The position numbers and the translations under genes were made by a program. This document shows, one piece after another, positions 28,890 to 41,087 of a DNA stretch of 64,000 bases. Below the pieces are notes generated by a model that had not been told where the DNA came from, ran no database searches, and saw nothing but the letters and a program-made list of their open reading frames with translations. The stretch comes from Okapia johnstoni (Eukaryota > Chordata > Mammalia > Artiodactyla > Giraffidae), in contig CM044322.1 in the NCBI GenBank assembly GCA_024291935.2, forward strand, positions 27,837,405-27,901,404. The letters are read 5' to 3'. Numbering within the stretch: position 1 is the first letter of the stretch; every line of letters begins with the position of its first letter.

Positions 28890-29326
28890 ATATTCAGTTC
28901 AGTTCAGTTCACTCACTCAGTCATGTCCAACTCCTTGTGACCCCATGGACTACAGCATGCCAGGCTTCCCTGTCCATCACCAACTACTAGAGCTTACTCA
29001 AACTCATGTCCATTGAGTCAGTGATGCCATCCAACCATCTCATCCTCTGTCGTCCCCTTCTCCTCCCACCTTCAATCTTTCCTAGCATAAGGGTCTTTTC
29101 CAATGAGTCAGTTCTTTGCATAAGGTGGCCAAAGTATTGGAGTTTCAGCTTCAGCATCAGTCCTTCCAATGAATATTCAGGACTGATATCCTTTAGGATG
29201 GACTGGCTGGATCTCCTTGCAGTCCAGGGGACTCTCAAGAGTCTTCTCCAACACCACAGTTCAAAAGCATCAATTCTTTGGTGTTCAGCTTTATAGTCCA
29301 ACTCTCACATCCATACATGACTACAT
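28890..29326 (-). mobile_element. BovB LINE, 5'-truncated 3' end, antisense copy
   Basis: On the plus strand it runs from the (ttcag)n tail complement, through the shared BovA-like 3' end, into the C-terminal coding part. The minus-strand frame at 28987-29301 includes [20 protein letters not shown] and [15 protein letters not shown], standard for the BovB ORF2 C-terminus. It is truncated at about the gttggactataaag position of the element. Confidence 0.95.
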
Positions 29327-31714
29327 GATCCTAAACCGGAAGCACCACTTTTACAGGGAATCAGACAAACAGGGATTCAAAAAACCAAAGTCTACATTTT
29401 ACGAAGCCACTACACTGACCAGAGGCAAAAGGCACAGTGGCGGATGAGCCACACCTTGGACCCCTAAGAGCCCAGCACCTCACACCGCTCCACTGAGCCT
29501 GGCTGACAGGCTCACGGGGGAGGGCGCAGCACACAGCAGTCAGAAGGAAGCATGGCCCCTGGGCAGCAGGCGGGTGTGTGGACACTCCAGTTACCCTGAA
29601 GCCCACCAGGAGGGTGTGGCTACAAGGGGGAGGTAAAGGATGGCATGAGCACATGCTGAGTATTTCTTCTTTAATCTTCTTAGAAAGCAATCCAGTTAGA
29701 AAGAGAAGTTGGAGGAAAATACAAACATAAACTTCAATAAAAAGGCTCCAACATTTAAAGGTCAACTTTTAGTCAAATTTAAAGTATGTAAAATAAAATT
29801 CAAATCATAGATTTAACAGGATAAACACACAACTGTAAAGTAACTTTTATAAGCAAACCAAACATTTTTAATACCCCAAATAACAACGCCTCGCCGACCC
29901 TGACACTGTTTTTAGACAGTGTTCCTCTGACCAGTGCGCGCCTCCAGGAAGAGGGGTGTGAGCCCTGTGTCCCTCCCTCTGGTCATCTGTGGATGGTCCA
30001 CCTATGTAAACCTGTGCAACATGAAGTTTCCAGACCACTCCCTCGCAGGGACAGACAGCTGCACACCACACCCCTCCCAGCTCTGGTCTTGGAAGTTAAA
30101 TCCCTTGAACATCAATTCACTCAACAAATAAATGTCCATGCCTGTAATGTGAGACAGTGTGCCAGACACTGAAAACACAAGGCCACAATACCAGTGTGTG
30201 TGCCCCCAACCTGGGTCCTGCTACAGCGCAGAGGAGAAAGCACGAGAAACTACCCCACGAGGCACAGGATCTACACAACCAGACTAACAAAGTCCAGAGC
30301 AGAGAGGCCACTGCACAAAAGCGAGGGGCAGGGGACTCAGCTGTTCTCAGGGCCACAGACACCTGGTTTCCTTAGTCAAGGTGCTCGACTGCCAAAGTGT
30401 ACTAGGCTAATATCCTCAGAGCAGATTTTCGAAGATGGAATTATTATTATTATGTCAAAGATTAGGCACTTAAACGGACTTGATAAGATCAACTAAGCCA
30501 ATGTTTTGATTCAGTGTAGTTGTTAATTTAGCAATATTAAATATCTCTGTGATGAACTTCTTTGTACATATTCCAGTACATCATGAGATTTTAAGTACCA
30601 AATACCACTAACTGCAAAATTATTTTTTTCAATATTTTTCAAAATCTAAAACCCAAACCCTCTAGAGACACACCTAGAGAATTCCTTTACTGATGACATT
30701 AAAATTTCCAATCAAGGAAAGGCCTTGGGAATGACTCCTCCTATATCCAACACAACCCCAAGACAGCAAGAGCACACAGGTGCCTGGTTTCTTCTCTGCA
30801 GTTCTGAGTTCCCCATACCTGGCCAGAACAGACATGAGGGCACTGATCAGTCCTTACCCTGCTCAACGTGAACAGTCATGCATTCTGTCACAAACTTTGA
30901 GGTGTCTAACTGTAAGTCCTACTGGTGGCACAGAGAATATGACACACACATACACCTTCATCTTTCTAAACCTGAAAAAGGTTGAATTCCAGAACAATCC
31001 AGTCCTAACAGTTCTGCAAAAAGGACCGGGCGCTTGTACGAGACAAAATAAACTTCTCAGTTCTGATTAATTCTCTAGCGCAAAACTGTTCCGAAGAGTG
31101 GGAAATGATAATGTGAAGAAGGTCCCCTAGCCAAATTTAGGAATAAGTCTGAGGGTAAAAAGGAATAATAACTATAACAGAATATATCTTACTGAAAAAC
31201 AAAAACAAAAACATGTACACAGTAATACTCAAATAATAGATAATTAAGACAGATAGAAGAAGAGGAGAAGCTTTTTACAGGAGACTACAAGATGTAGCAG
31301 CCCTCAGGAGACATGACAACGAAATGTACAACACTTGAACTTGGTTAAACCCTGAATTTAAAAAAGGGCATGAAGACATTCTGAAGAAAACTGAGGAAAT
31401 TTAAATGTGGACTGGAATCGGCATCACTGAATCCATGTTCAGATTTTGGGATAAGTGTAAAAGAACATCCTTCTTCTTGGGACAGGCTGAAGTTGTAAAG
31501 ATAAAAGTATCATGACACCGACAACAATGAAATGGTTCACCAAAAAGCACCCAAAGAAAATGTTACAAATTACTAAATCTTGGTGAAAGTACAGAACGTT
31601 CACTGCTCCATTTAGCTTCAAAAGTTATTCAAAATTAGGTGCATAATACAATCGACATTTATTATAGAAAAACTTCAAGCAAGGGATTTAATCAACATGT
31701 ATTTGAATTATTCA
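29327..31714. other. Intronic sequence, one L2 trace
   Basis: An L2-like antisense stretch (tcaattcactcaacaaataa, then gtgtgccagacactgaaaac) lies at about 30108-30200. The rest shows no gene or clear repeat, and is AT-rich at 30500-30660 and 31100-31700. Confidence 0.55.
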
Positions 31715-31920
31715 GGGGCTTCCCTGGTGGCCCAGCTGGTAAAGAACCTGCCTGCAAAGCAATAGACCCGGGTTCGATCCCTGGGTTGGGAAGATCTCCT
31801 GGAGTAGAAAATGGCTACCCACTCCAGTACTCTTGACTGGAGAATCCCATGGACAGAGGAACCTGCAGGGCTATAGTCGATGAAGTTGCAAAGTGCAGAC
31901 ATGACTGACTGCGCAACTAA
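31715..31920 (+). mobile_element. Bov-tA SINE, sense copy
   Basis: The tRNA-like head (ggggcttccctggtggccca, ggttcgatccctgggttggg) and the BovA half ending tgactgactgcgcaactaa are both present. The B box is near consensus. Confidence 0.93.
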
Positions 31921-32016
31921 TACATAGAGGGCTCAAGTGATCAGCTTAAACTCCCTCCCCAATATTTAGCAGGATGCAAAAATAAAAACTCTCCTTCAAC
32001 TGTTAAATAAAATTAG

Positions 32017-32279
32017 GTGGCTCAGTGGTCAAGATTTCACCTGCCAATGCAAGTTCAATCCCTGGTCCAGGATGATCCCACACGCCTCGGAGCACCTAAG
32101 CCCGCGTGCCACAACCAGTGAAGCCTGCGCCCTAAAGCCCATGCTATGCAGCAAGAGAAGCCACTGTGATGAGAAGCTGGAGCACTGCGACTAGTCCACT
32201 TGCCACTACAGAAAAGCCTGCACAGCAACAAAGACCCAACACAGCCAAAAACAAATGAATAAAAATAACATTAAAAAAG
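32017..32279 (+). mobile_element. CHR-type SINE (long variant), 5'-damaged
   Basis: The head is shortened to ggtggctcagtggtcaagat. The middle (gaagcctgcgccctaaagcc, gaagccactgtgatgagaag) and the A-rich tail are well kept. Confidence 0.88.
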
Positions 32280-32559
32280 AAAAAAGCTGGGGAAGGGAAA
32301 TACCATGGCCAACGAAGGGCAAACATAGATTTAAAAACACACCCTTGCAGTGATCAAATAAAAGATGAGATTACTTGAAGATAAAGTCAGAAAATAACAT
32401 TTTATAACTATTTTTAAAAATAAATTTTTTTTTTCACTGACCAATATAGTAAGAAAAAGCTTCTGTAGTAGCTGGAAAACTTGGCACAATAATATGGTCA
32501 TGATTTAGTGGCTCAATCAATGCATTTTGATTTTAAGAGTGTACATTTTTAAAAAGATG

Positions 32560-33040
32560 AATTAATACTTAACTTTTAGTTTTTTGTATTTCGTTAATTT
32601 TTCTTCATTTTAACAGTGTTTTAAGTGCTATTTTTCTCAGGCTGGCTACAGGTTTATCAATTTGATTTTTTCAAGAACCAGTTTTCAGCTTCACTGATTG
32701 TCTCTATTGTGTTTCTATGTTCAGTTCCACATAATTCTGCTCTTGTCATTATTGTCCTCCTTCTGCTTGTTTTGAAATCAATCTGCTCTTCTTTTAGCTT
32801 CTTACAGTAGAAGTTTAGACCAGTAAGACCACTGTTTTCTCTAGTCAGCCTTTAATTCTTTATACTTCCCTATAACCACTGCTTTAACTATGCTCCACAA
32901 ATGCTGGCATGCTTTGTTTTCACTTTCATTCAAATTAAAATATTTTCAAGTTTCCCTTACGATGTAATCTTTGTTGAATTTACAAATATTTGGGGACTTT
33001 CCAGACAGTGTTCTGTTACTGGTCACTAGTTTAACTCCAC
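32560..33040 (-). mobile_element. L1 ORF2 fragment, antisense copy
   Basis: Plus-strand phrases such as tatcaatttgattttttcaa, gaaccagttttcagcttcac and tacaaatatttggggacttt are the antisense of L1 ORF2. It has no intact frame. Confidence 0.75.
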
Positions 33041-34369
33041 TGTAAAGCCCCTGACAGCTCCAACTGCTGGGTCCTTTCCGAGTCTGATCAGCCTGTAGAA
33101 CACTACCAGCCACACATCGCAGTGACGTGGTACAGTGACGTTTCAGGAGTCTCATGTCTGCACCATCATTCTTGAGCAGTGTGAAAATGAAAGAATGCGC
33201 TGGGCTGCCATTCCCACCATCACAGGCTGGGGTGAGCCAGCTCCGTGTGAAGGTGCGAGGGGCGCCCAGGAATGCCTGTGATGCTCCAACGAGAATGAGT
33301 TCTGGCAAACGCCAGCTGCCGAGTAAAAACTTCTAACCATGTTTTTTTTTTTTTAATTATCCTGTATTTTCTTGCATTCATTAAAAGCTTAAAAAAAAAA
33401 GTCACACTTCATTGTGGTTTCCACATGTGACAATAAATCTCTTGGGGAAAAGTTATGAGGGAAAGTACTTCTTTTTTGCAGAAGGGTGGTAACCTGTGCA
33501 ATATGACCTGCAAAGAGCTCCAACTTTCTCCCAATTTAGGTCTGCCTAAATTTTATTGCTCAAATGTTTGCAATAAAAGAGTAACTTTACCATCAAGCAC
33601 AGCAGTAACTACTGAGCATTTAAAACATTCTTGAAGGACGAGCTATGGAAATATATAGCCAGGGATACATCAGTGTGGAAAAATGAATAAAAACAGCAAT
33701 TTGTTTGGAGCACAACTACACCACCACCTCTTCCTGGCATTGATCATTTCCTCCTGGAACTATCTCAATCTCCAGGCGGAAAAGACGCATCGTGGGCCAA
33801 TCATAATGAATGAAAAGACGCTGCTATCAAGATACATCGTATTTCAGAATACCAGAGGCAGGACCCTCAAAGTTTCCAGATGGAACAAACTGGTGCTACA
33901 CAGAGGATCCAGAGTCAGCAGCATCTTACTTCCCAACAGCAACACTGGAAACTGGGAGAAAACAGTGCTGTCTTGAACTAACTCCAAGCAAAAATCATAC
34001 ACTCAAAGTCTAGGAAGAGACTAGAGGACATTTCCCCCCAAAAGCGGAAAAAATGAGGAAGATGTCTCAACTGGAACTCAGGAGATCCAGAGGAGACACA
34101 ATCTTCTCCTCCATCCTCTTCTGGCCTCAGGTTTGCGGGTGAATGTGCTCTGTCACAGTGATATCCGGAAGGGCTAACCCCCAGGCATGCACGTGGGTCT
34201 CAGGAAACACTCTACACACTGCATCTGCAGTGCACCCTTTATGTTATAGACAACTAAACTGATATAGAGTCTACGCCCCCAAACTGGATTTCTAATGTAT
34301 GTCTGCAAAAAAAGATATAAATCAAAAGATTAATCAACCATAAAATTTATAACTATTATGCACCCAATG
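33041..34369. other. Intronic sequence, nothing recognised
   Basis: A 14-base T run occurs near 33343. Other sequence is unremarkable and contains no supported gene. Confidence 0.55.
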
Positions 34370-34595
34370 CTATGTTGCTAAGTACTTTATACTTATCTGA
34401 TTAACTCCTCAGCAACGCAACAAGTGTGTACTGCTATCATCCTTCCTTGGCATTTCAATTCTACAAAATTACAGAAAAGATACCTAACGCAGAGGAAGGT
34501 CAGTAACTGGGCTCAAAGCTGCACTAAGAGCAAGGGGCAGAGCTGGTATGACACCCAGCAACTGGATTTGAGCCCAGGGGCTTACCCTGATGCAA
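34370..34595 (-). repeat. MIR, antisense copy
   Basis: Order fits antisense MIR: actttatacttatctgatta with ctcctcagcaacgc, then aaaattacagaaaagatacc, then ggtcagtaactgggctcaaa, then gcagagctggtatgacaccc. It is diverged but collinear. Confidence 0.7.
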
Positions 34596-36471
34596 TACTT
34601 ACTGTCATTTAAAAACAAGTCTGTGTGTGTGCAATTCTTAAAATAAAATCAGATAAAAAATTAAATGTGTTCCTCTGCTCAGAATGTCCTTGCCCTCCCT
34701 TCCCCTCTGCCAGGAAAAGCACTTGACCTCAAGACAGAGCTGATCACACCTCCCTGACCACCATGCTCCCCAGCCACCTGGCTCATCCAGTTCTCTGACC
34801 ACTGCCACGCTGACCCCAAGAAGGAGTACCTTGGATGATGCCGAGCCTTCACGGCTGCTCTGGAGGGAAGAGGCCTGTCAGCTTACAGACCGAGTTCCTA
34901 AGAGCTACCCCAACTGCTTCTCCTCCAAAACCTGGTCTCAGGACTGTCCCAGGCTCCCCGTCACCCCAGTCAGAGCTGACCACACCAAGGACAAGTACCC
35001 TCCAGCCAATGTCAGACCAAACTGTGTCTCCTGATGCTGTAGAAATAGAGGAAGCGAGTGGGACGTGAACCTGAGGCCTGTGGCAGCCCACCCACCACAG
35101 CTTGGACTAAGTGGCAAAAAGAAGAGCAGCATGGACACACGGGAGGGGGCATACTCCCCACGTCTCCTGTCCTGTCCCAGGGCTTCTGCATTCCAGACTT
35201 ATAATTAATTCTTCTTGCTTTTCTTAATCTGGAACGTCAGCTGGTTTGTTTCTTCCAATCAAGTGCCTCTGGTAAAAATGCCTGTACATCACCCCATACC
35301 AGCACCAGGGCAGCCACTCCCTAAAGTGCTAGCAAGTGAGGCCATGACCTCTTTCCTCATTTTACGGCTTCGCCAAGTGTCTCCGAAATTCCCACCTGTC
35401 TTAGCCTCCAATCACATAACCCATGCCTCCCACCTGGGTAATGGCAACCTTGGTCCCCTTACTTGACTTGTATGAGCAACACATGGCATGCCAGTCACCT
35501 CCTGCTCCCTGAACACCAGGTGAGGGGACCCTGCTCTCCTGCTGCCCCTCCTCCCTGCTGCGCCCTTTCCTGGCTGCATCCCAGGTTCTGCACTCTCAGG
35601 CTCATTCCCATCACAATCACAGGCTTGCCTTTCCAACCCCCCTGACAGTCCATTCCCCACCCTCTTCAGCACAGAAAACCCTACCCCAAGCTGCCACCCA
35701 ATCCCACCAATCTCCTTTTCTCCCACCCTGGACTCACTCTCACTGCTTGCCTCCTTCTGGCTCACAGTCTTCACAGAGCCTACTATTAACTCGCTCCCCA
35801 GCCATCTCTTTTCCTCTCCAACCATCTTATTCATCATCATCTGATTTAACTTTCTAAAGGAGAGCTCTGACATCTGACTCCTCCTACGGAAGAAAGTTGA
35901 AAGGGCTTGTACCTTACCCACCACACATCCGGGCACCTTCCCCAGGACTTGGATTCACTGAGTCTGAGGACGTCCAAATACATGGACACATGTACACATG
36001 TCCAAATACATGGACACAAACGCTCCAGGTGAACTTGGGTCTCTCTGCCAGATTTGAACCATGACCCTGACCATTTGTCTCTCACAAAGAAATCTGAGAA
36101 ACATGAGTGTATTCTTCCCTTGAAGAGTTAGAGACAAATTTTAAAAAGTAAAATACTCCCCCACATTCAAGAATAGGGATCTGCTTCCAAAACTTACAGG
36201 CTGAAGACATGAGCATATTTCCTATAAAAATGGAAACATGGAAGGCAATCTGAGTTGAGGTGTCTCAGAAGCCACTGTGACTTACAAGGGGACCTGGAAG
36301 GGAGCAAGAACAGACTCTGTGCCTTCAGGTGGTTCAGAAGCCAGCAGTGCTCTGCACTGTACAGTTCAGCTCATGTCTGTATGGATCACGTGGTCTCTGT
36401 CAGGAACGCATTCTGCAAACCCAGCCCTGTGCCGGCGCCAGTTCAGACCAGACTTGAGGCAGGAGCACTTA
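34596..36471. other. Pyrimidine-rich intronic sequence, possible L2 traces
   Basis: Parts of 34670-34830 and 35600-35920 read like decayed sense-strand L2 (gttcctctgctcagaatgtc, then ccttgccctcccttcccctc), but I am not sure. A 19-bp direct repeat lies at 35972-35990 and 36000-36018. The 174-codon minus-strand frame at 35412-35936 shows no protein-like features. Confidence 0.4.
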
Positions 36472-36917
36472 CAGGCAGACTGCTCGACTGTGCTTGGAGA
36501 TACTGCGTTTTTTTACAAACTGAAGGGCTGTGGCAGGCCCACCCGTGTTGAGCAAGTCCATTGGCGCCATTTTTCCAACAGCATTTGCTCACTGTGTCTC
36601 TGTGTCACATTTTGGAATTCTTGAAATATTTCAAACCTCTTAATTATTACTGTATTTGTCATGGTTATCAGTGATCCCTGCTGTTACTAATTTGACTCAC
36701 TGAAGGCTCAAATAATGGTCAGCACTCTTTAGCAGTGAAGTGTTTCTCATTTCAGGTCTGCACAGTTGTTTAGAGAGCATGCTACTGCACACTTAGTGCA
36801 CACTTACAGTGCACAGCAAACACAACTGTCACATGACTGGGAACCAACCACAGAGTCATGCAGCTTGTTTTACTGAGGGAGCAGGACTGAGCCTGCAGGA
36901 GCCCCTAGCTGTGCCTG
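36472..36917 (+). mobile_element. Tigger1-like DNA transposon, internally deleted, both ends present
   Basis: The 5' part follows the Tigger1 consensus: gatactgcgtttttttacaa, gagcaagtccattggcgcca, tttttccaacagcatttgct, gtgtctctgtgtcacatttt. The text then jumps to the 3' part (gaaggctcaaataatggtca, atgctactgcacacttagtg, tgactgggaaccaaccac). It starts CAGGCA and ends TGCCTG, an inverted terminal match, and is flanked by TA on both sides (36470-36471, 36918-36919), as expected for a Tc1/mariner insertion. At 446 bp it lacks the transposase gene. Confidence 0.9.
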
Positions 36918-38023
36918 TACTTCCAGTTTGAAAACATACAGCCACACTGTCCAGCAGCACTGAAGCAAGACGGAAGCTGTAAACTGTTTACAGAACCTCC
37001 AGCAATGAATGGTCTATGAGCCTTCATTCACGCACTCAACACAGCTCTGCCTCGTGCCAGGCACTGAAGCAGGGCTCCACACACTGACCTGCTCCCGCAC
37101 TCAAGGCTCTCACCTGCGTAAACTAAACCCTGATGGACGCAGACAGGAATAGACATAGTAACTTTGTTTTCCCCACTCCTGAATGTACTCCAATTGCTAT
37201 CCCTCTCTTAAATGCAAACTTGTTGGTACAAAAAAGTTCAGTCATCAAAAAAAGGGGGAAAAAGGGTGGGGAGGGAGAAGGGGATCACAGAAAAGAAGTG
37301 GAAACAAAGCAAAGAAACGGGCACCAAAAATCTGTTTCAAGAAGGATCTATACACATCATACACATATCATTTTGGTCCCAGACTTTCCTTCCTAATTAA
37401 ACTTTAACCAAGCAAATACTCAAGATAGACCTCTTTGATCAAAGAATCATTAGTCGTAGGAATTCACCAAGAAGCTTACTGAATATAAGAAAACCAAGGT
37501 ATAAAAATCAAAGTTCCATCCAAGTTATTCATTTATTAGGAATGATTAAAAAGTAAGTGACATAAATAACCCCCCTCCCCTCACAGGAGTAATAAACACT
37601 CGGCCACTGTGCTTATTAAGTCCAGGGTAAGGAAAGCACTCCTTGGAGAGAAGCTGGCATTTCCCTGGCCATGACAGAAGGGCGAGGGGAGATCTTTGCA
37701 GAGAACTGGATGCTGTGAGCTCCTGACCTACAAGAGTTAAGCGAGGACACATAATTTCGGAGACCTGAGAGGAAAAGTGCGCACGCGTAGCCTGCCACGG
37801 GGGTGCAGTCACCGGACTCTGCACCCTACTCTTGGTGCCAAAGAATCTGGCATCAAGGGGCCTCCCAAATATTTCTTTAACATTTGTTTACTTTTTTCTT
37901 TAGTGGATGGTATTTCCTCCTCCCAATCATACTAATGTAGTAATTAACAATTTGGTGAAACATGGGATAATCAAGAATGTAAATTCTGACAGTTATTTTT
38001 CTTTTAAAGCCAAAAATAACATT
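36918..38023. other. Intronic sequence with an L2 trace and a small CpG cluster
   Basis: An L2-like antisense piece (ttcattcacgcactcaacac, then cgtgccaggcactgaagc) lies at about 37015-37110. A run of CpG dinucleotides lies at about 37768-37815. Nothing else is recognised. Confidence 0.5.
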
Positions 38024-38320
38024 GGGGCTTCCCTGGTGGTAAAGAATCCGCCTGCCAATGAGGGGACATGGGTTCAATCCCTGATCTGGGAAGATCCCAC
38101 ATGATGAGGAGCAACTAAACCTGTACACCACAACTACTGAGCCCATGTGCTGCAACTACTGAAGCCCGCGCACCCTAGAGCCCCTGCTCCACAACAAGAA
38201 GCCACTGCTATGAGAAGCCTGCATATTGCAACCAAGAGGGGGCCCCACTCTCTGCAACTAGAGAAAAGACTGCACAGCAACAAAGACCTAGGACAGTCAA
38301 AAATAAAATAAAGTTATATT
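38024..38320 (+). mobile_element. CHR-type SINE (long variant)
   Basis: The head ggggcttccctggtggtaaa is of Bov-tA type, but the body (cacaactactgagcccatgt, agcccctgctccacaacaag) is the long CHR body. The 3' end is A/T-rich. Confidence 0.88.
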
Positions 38321-38492
38321 TCAAAGAAAGAAAAATCACATTAATTCAGAAAGAAAAGGGAAAAGATTCACATACTGTTGAACCTTCTGAGGGATGCATC
38401 CTGGAAAACAATGATACAATGAAGACATTCAAGAAAACCAGGTTACATGAACAGCATATTCTGACTTTTAATCATTTCGTATTTTCATATAT

Positions 38493-39079
38493 TATCAGTT
38501 CAGTCGCTTAGTTGTGTCCGACTGCCACCCCATGGACTACAGCACACCAGGCTTCCCTGACCATCACCAACTCCCGGAGTTTGCTCAAACTCAAGTCCAT
38601 CGAGTCGGTAACGCCATCCAACCATCTCACTGTCTGTCGTCCCCTTCTCCTCCTGCTTTCATTCTTTCCCAGCATCAGGGTCTTTTCCAGTTAAGTCAGT
38701 TCTTCACATTAGGTGGCCAAAGGATTGGAGTTTAAGCTTCAGTGTCAGTCCTTCCAGTGAATGTTCAGGACGGACTGGTTGGATCTTCTTGCAGTCCAAG
38801 GGACTCTCAAAAGTCTTCTCCAACAACACAGTTCAAAACCATCAATTCTTTGGCGCTCAGCTTTCTTTATAGTCCAACTCTCACATCCATACTTGAATAC
38901 TGGAAAAACCATAGCTTTGACCAGATGGACCTTTGTCAGCAAAGTAATGTCTCTGCTTTTTAATAAGCTGACTAGGTTGGTCATAACTTTTCTTCCAAGG
39001 AGCAAGCATCTTTTAATTTCATGGCTGCAGTCACCATCTACAGTGATTTTGGAGGCCCACTGTTTCCCCATCTATTTGC
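38493..39079 (-). mobile_element. BovB LINE 3' end, antisense copy
   Basis: On the plus strand it starts with tcagttcagtcgcttagttg. The minus-strand frame at 38745-39071 contains [33 protein letters not shown] and [20 protein letters not shown], from the BovB ORF2 C-terminal region. About 590 bp are retained, with the 5' end truncated. Confidence 0.95.
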
Positions 39080-40427
39080 CATACTATCTACTTCATATTA
39101 TCGACTATATATATTATCACTGGGTAAATAAATACACTGTCCACTTACCTGTGCCATTTGTCAATGGGGGGAAAAATGTAAAGGAAAAAAGAACTCTGAC
39201 ATTATTAAGAACTACATCTTTTAGGAAATGGTTAATTCTAGATATGAAAAAATGACTCAACTTCCCCTACCCTCAACCCATCAGAAGGCTTAACTGGTCT
39301 AGTCAAGGCTCTTTTGTTTGCCAAGAAAAGAAAATTCCCATGGGAAATGGAGGGATCTGACAGGTCCCAGGACAAGAAGCACAACAGGCTCAGGGTGTGG
39401 CACTGGACACGAGACACAGGATCCAGTGCCCAGTGACTGGCTCCTGGTGACCCTTCTAAAGTTTGGCTGGGTGCACTTTCCCTATGTTTCACCCTCTCTC
39501 TTAACTTGTACGTTGTCCAAAGCTGACTGTAACCCAGGAGGGGATGGCTGCCCCTGAGATGGGGTGGGTCCCTAGAAGAGAACACAGGTTGGACAAAAAA
39601 AGACTAGTGTCTTTAATACAGTAACACACTTCTCCCTGCAAGTTACCTAAGCTGTATCTGTTCTCTCTGGTACCATTTAACTAGTTGGCAAAGAGGAGTC
39701 ATAAAGTATCATACATAAACCCAATATATACAGCAAGTGAATAATTTGGTTCTTGAAAACTTACAGTCAACACATGCAGCCCTAACAGAAAAAAAAATCT
39801 GCAGAATCTCTTTAATACTATTTTTCTTGAAAGCACTCATGGCTGTCCCCACCATCTTACCACTTACATGTCAAGAACAGGAGAAAGGGCCATGATGGCC
39901 AGAATCAGCACATCTAACAAAGACAGCCACTGTTACCTTGATAAATCATTTATATTTTCAGTTCATTTGCCACAACTGTCAAGAAAAATTACAGGCTACT
40001 GAAGGTCCATTTTTAAGTTTCTTAGATGATAAACTTCATTTTTTCCATAAAACACACATTATAAATGCCGGTAAAACCTCTTTATATTTGACACCACTAG
40101 TTTTCCTGCAGGTCCTTCAACTTCCCCTCTGGGAAAAGACAGCCCAGAATGACTGAAATTTGACTCCTGGACAGGAAAAGGTCCCGCCTTCCACCTTCAC
40201 CTGGCTCCTCTAGGAGGTAAGCCTCTTCTCCTGGAAGCCCCCAAGTCCCAAAGCTGCAGAGATTAATTCAAGCAGACTGTGAGCTATCAAAACTGCAGTA
40301 TTCAAACTGCATGGAAAGATGCAGCAAACTCCCAGGTTGTAAGACAGTTTGAAGTTGAGACAAGCACAAAGAAACCTGACAGGTGACAGACACCATGGAA
40401 GCGGCTAGCTCGAGACAGTTCACAGTT
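39080..40427. other. Intronic sequence, nothing recognised
   Basis: No gene or clear repeat is seen. It is non-repetitive by eye and leads into the motif cluster at 40428. Confidence 0.5.
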
Positions 40428-40466
40428 GCAACAGCAGGTGGCGCTACAGCCTTTCCGATGACGTCA
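40428..40466 (+). promoter_or_regulatory. Candidate CTCF-like site plus consensus CRE
   Basis: gcaacagcaggtggcgcta (40428-40446) matches the CTCF core around cagg(g/t)ggcgcta, and 12 bp further lies the full palindromic cAMP response element tgacgtca (40459-40466). Both sit in a short non-repetitive, locally CpG-containing stretch, immediately before a BovB copy. Function is inferred from motifs only; a chance match cannot be excluded. Confidence 0.4.
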
Positions 40467-40611
40467 CATCCTTACAAAGCTGGGTTTCCGCCCTTGCTTG
40501 GAGAAAACAGCACTGCCCAAGAATCCAGGAGAACCAGGAAACAAAGACAGCCATGTCCTGGCAGATTCTGAGTGTGAGAAGCTATACTGCCCAGTGGCTA
40601 ACAACAATGGT

Positions 40612-40987
40612 TTGTAGTTGCTGTTTATCTGCTAAGTCGTATCTCTTTGCAACCCCATGGACTGCAGCACGCCAGGCTTCCCTGTCCTTCACCATCTCCC
40701 AGTTTGCTTAAACTCATGTCCACTGAGTCAGTGATGCCATCCAACCATCTCATCCTCTGTCGCCCCTTCTCCTACTGACTTCAATCTTTCCCAGCGAGTC
40801 AGCTCTTCACGTCAAGTAGCCAAAGTATGGGAGCTTCAGCTTCAGCATCAGTCCTTCCAATGAATATTCAGGGTTATTTCCTTTAGGATTGACTGATTTG
40901 ATCTCCTTGCAGTCCAAGGGACTCTCAAGAGTCTTCTCCAGCATCACAATTCAAAAGCAATTCTTCGGCGCTCAGCTTTCTTTATGG
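40612..40987 (-). mobile_element. BovB LINE 3' end, antisense copy
   Basis: The antisense BovB landmarks catgccatccaaccatctcatc-type text, gtattggagcttcagcttcag-type text and cttgcagtccaagggactct are present in order, with several small deletions. It lies head-on to the larger sense copy that starts about 100 bp to the right. Confidence 0.93.
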
Positions 40988-41087
40988 TTAAGAATAAAAT
41001 AAAAAAGTTTCCTTCAATTTACGGGTATTACATTCTCAAAGGGCTATAAGTTCTTAAGAGATAAATACTTGTATTGGACCTAAGGTC

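Noticed and set aside
35412..35936. A 174-codon open frame on the minus strand, among the longest in the window
   Set aside because: It has no recognisable domain or splice context, and its low-complexity composition follows from pyrimidine-rich intron on the other strand. It may overlap decayed L2 sequence.
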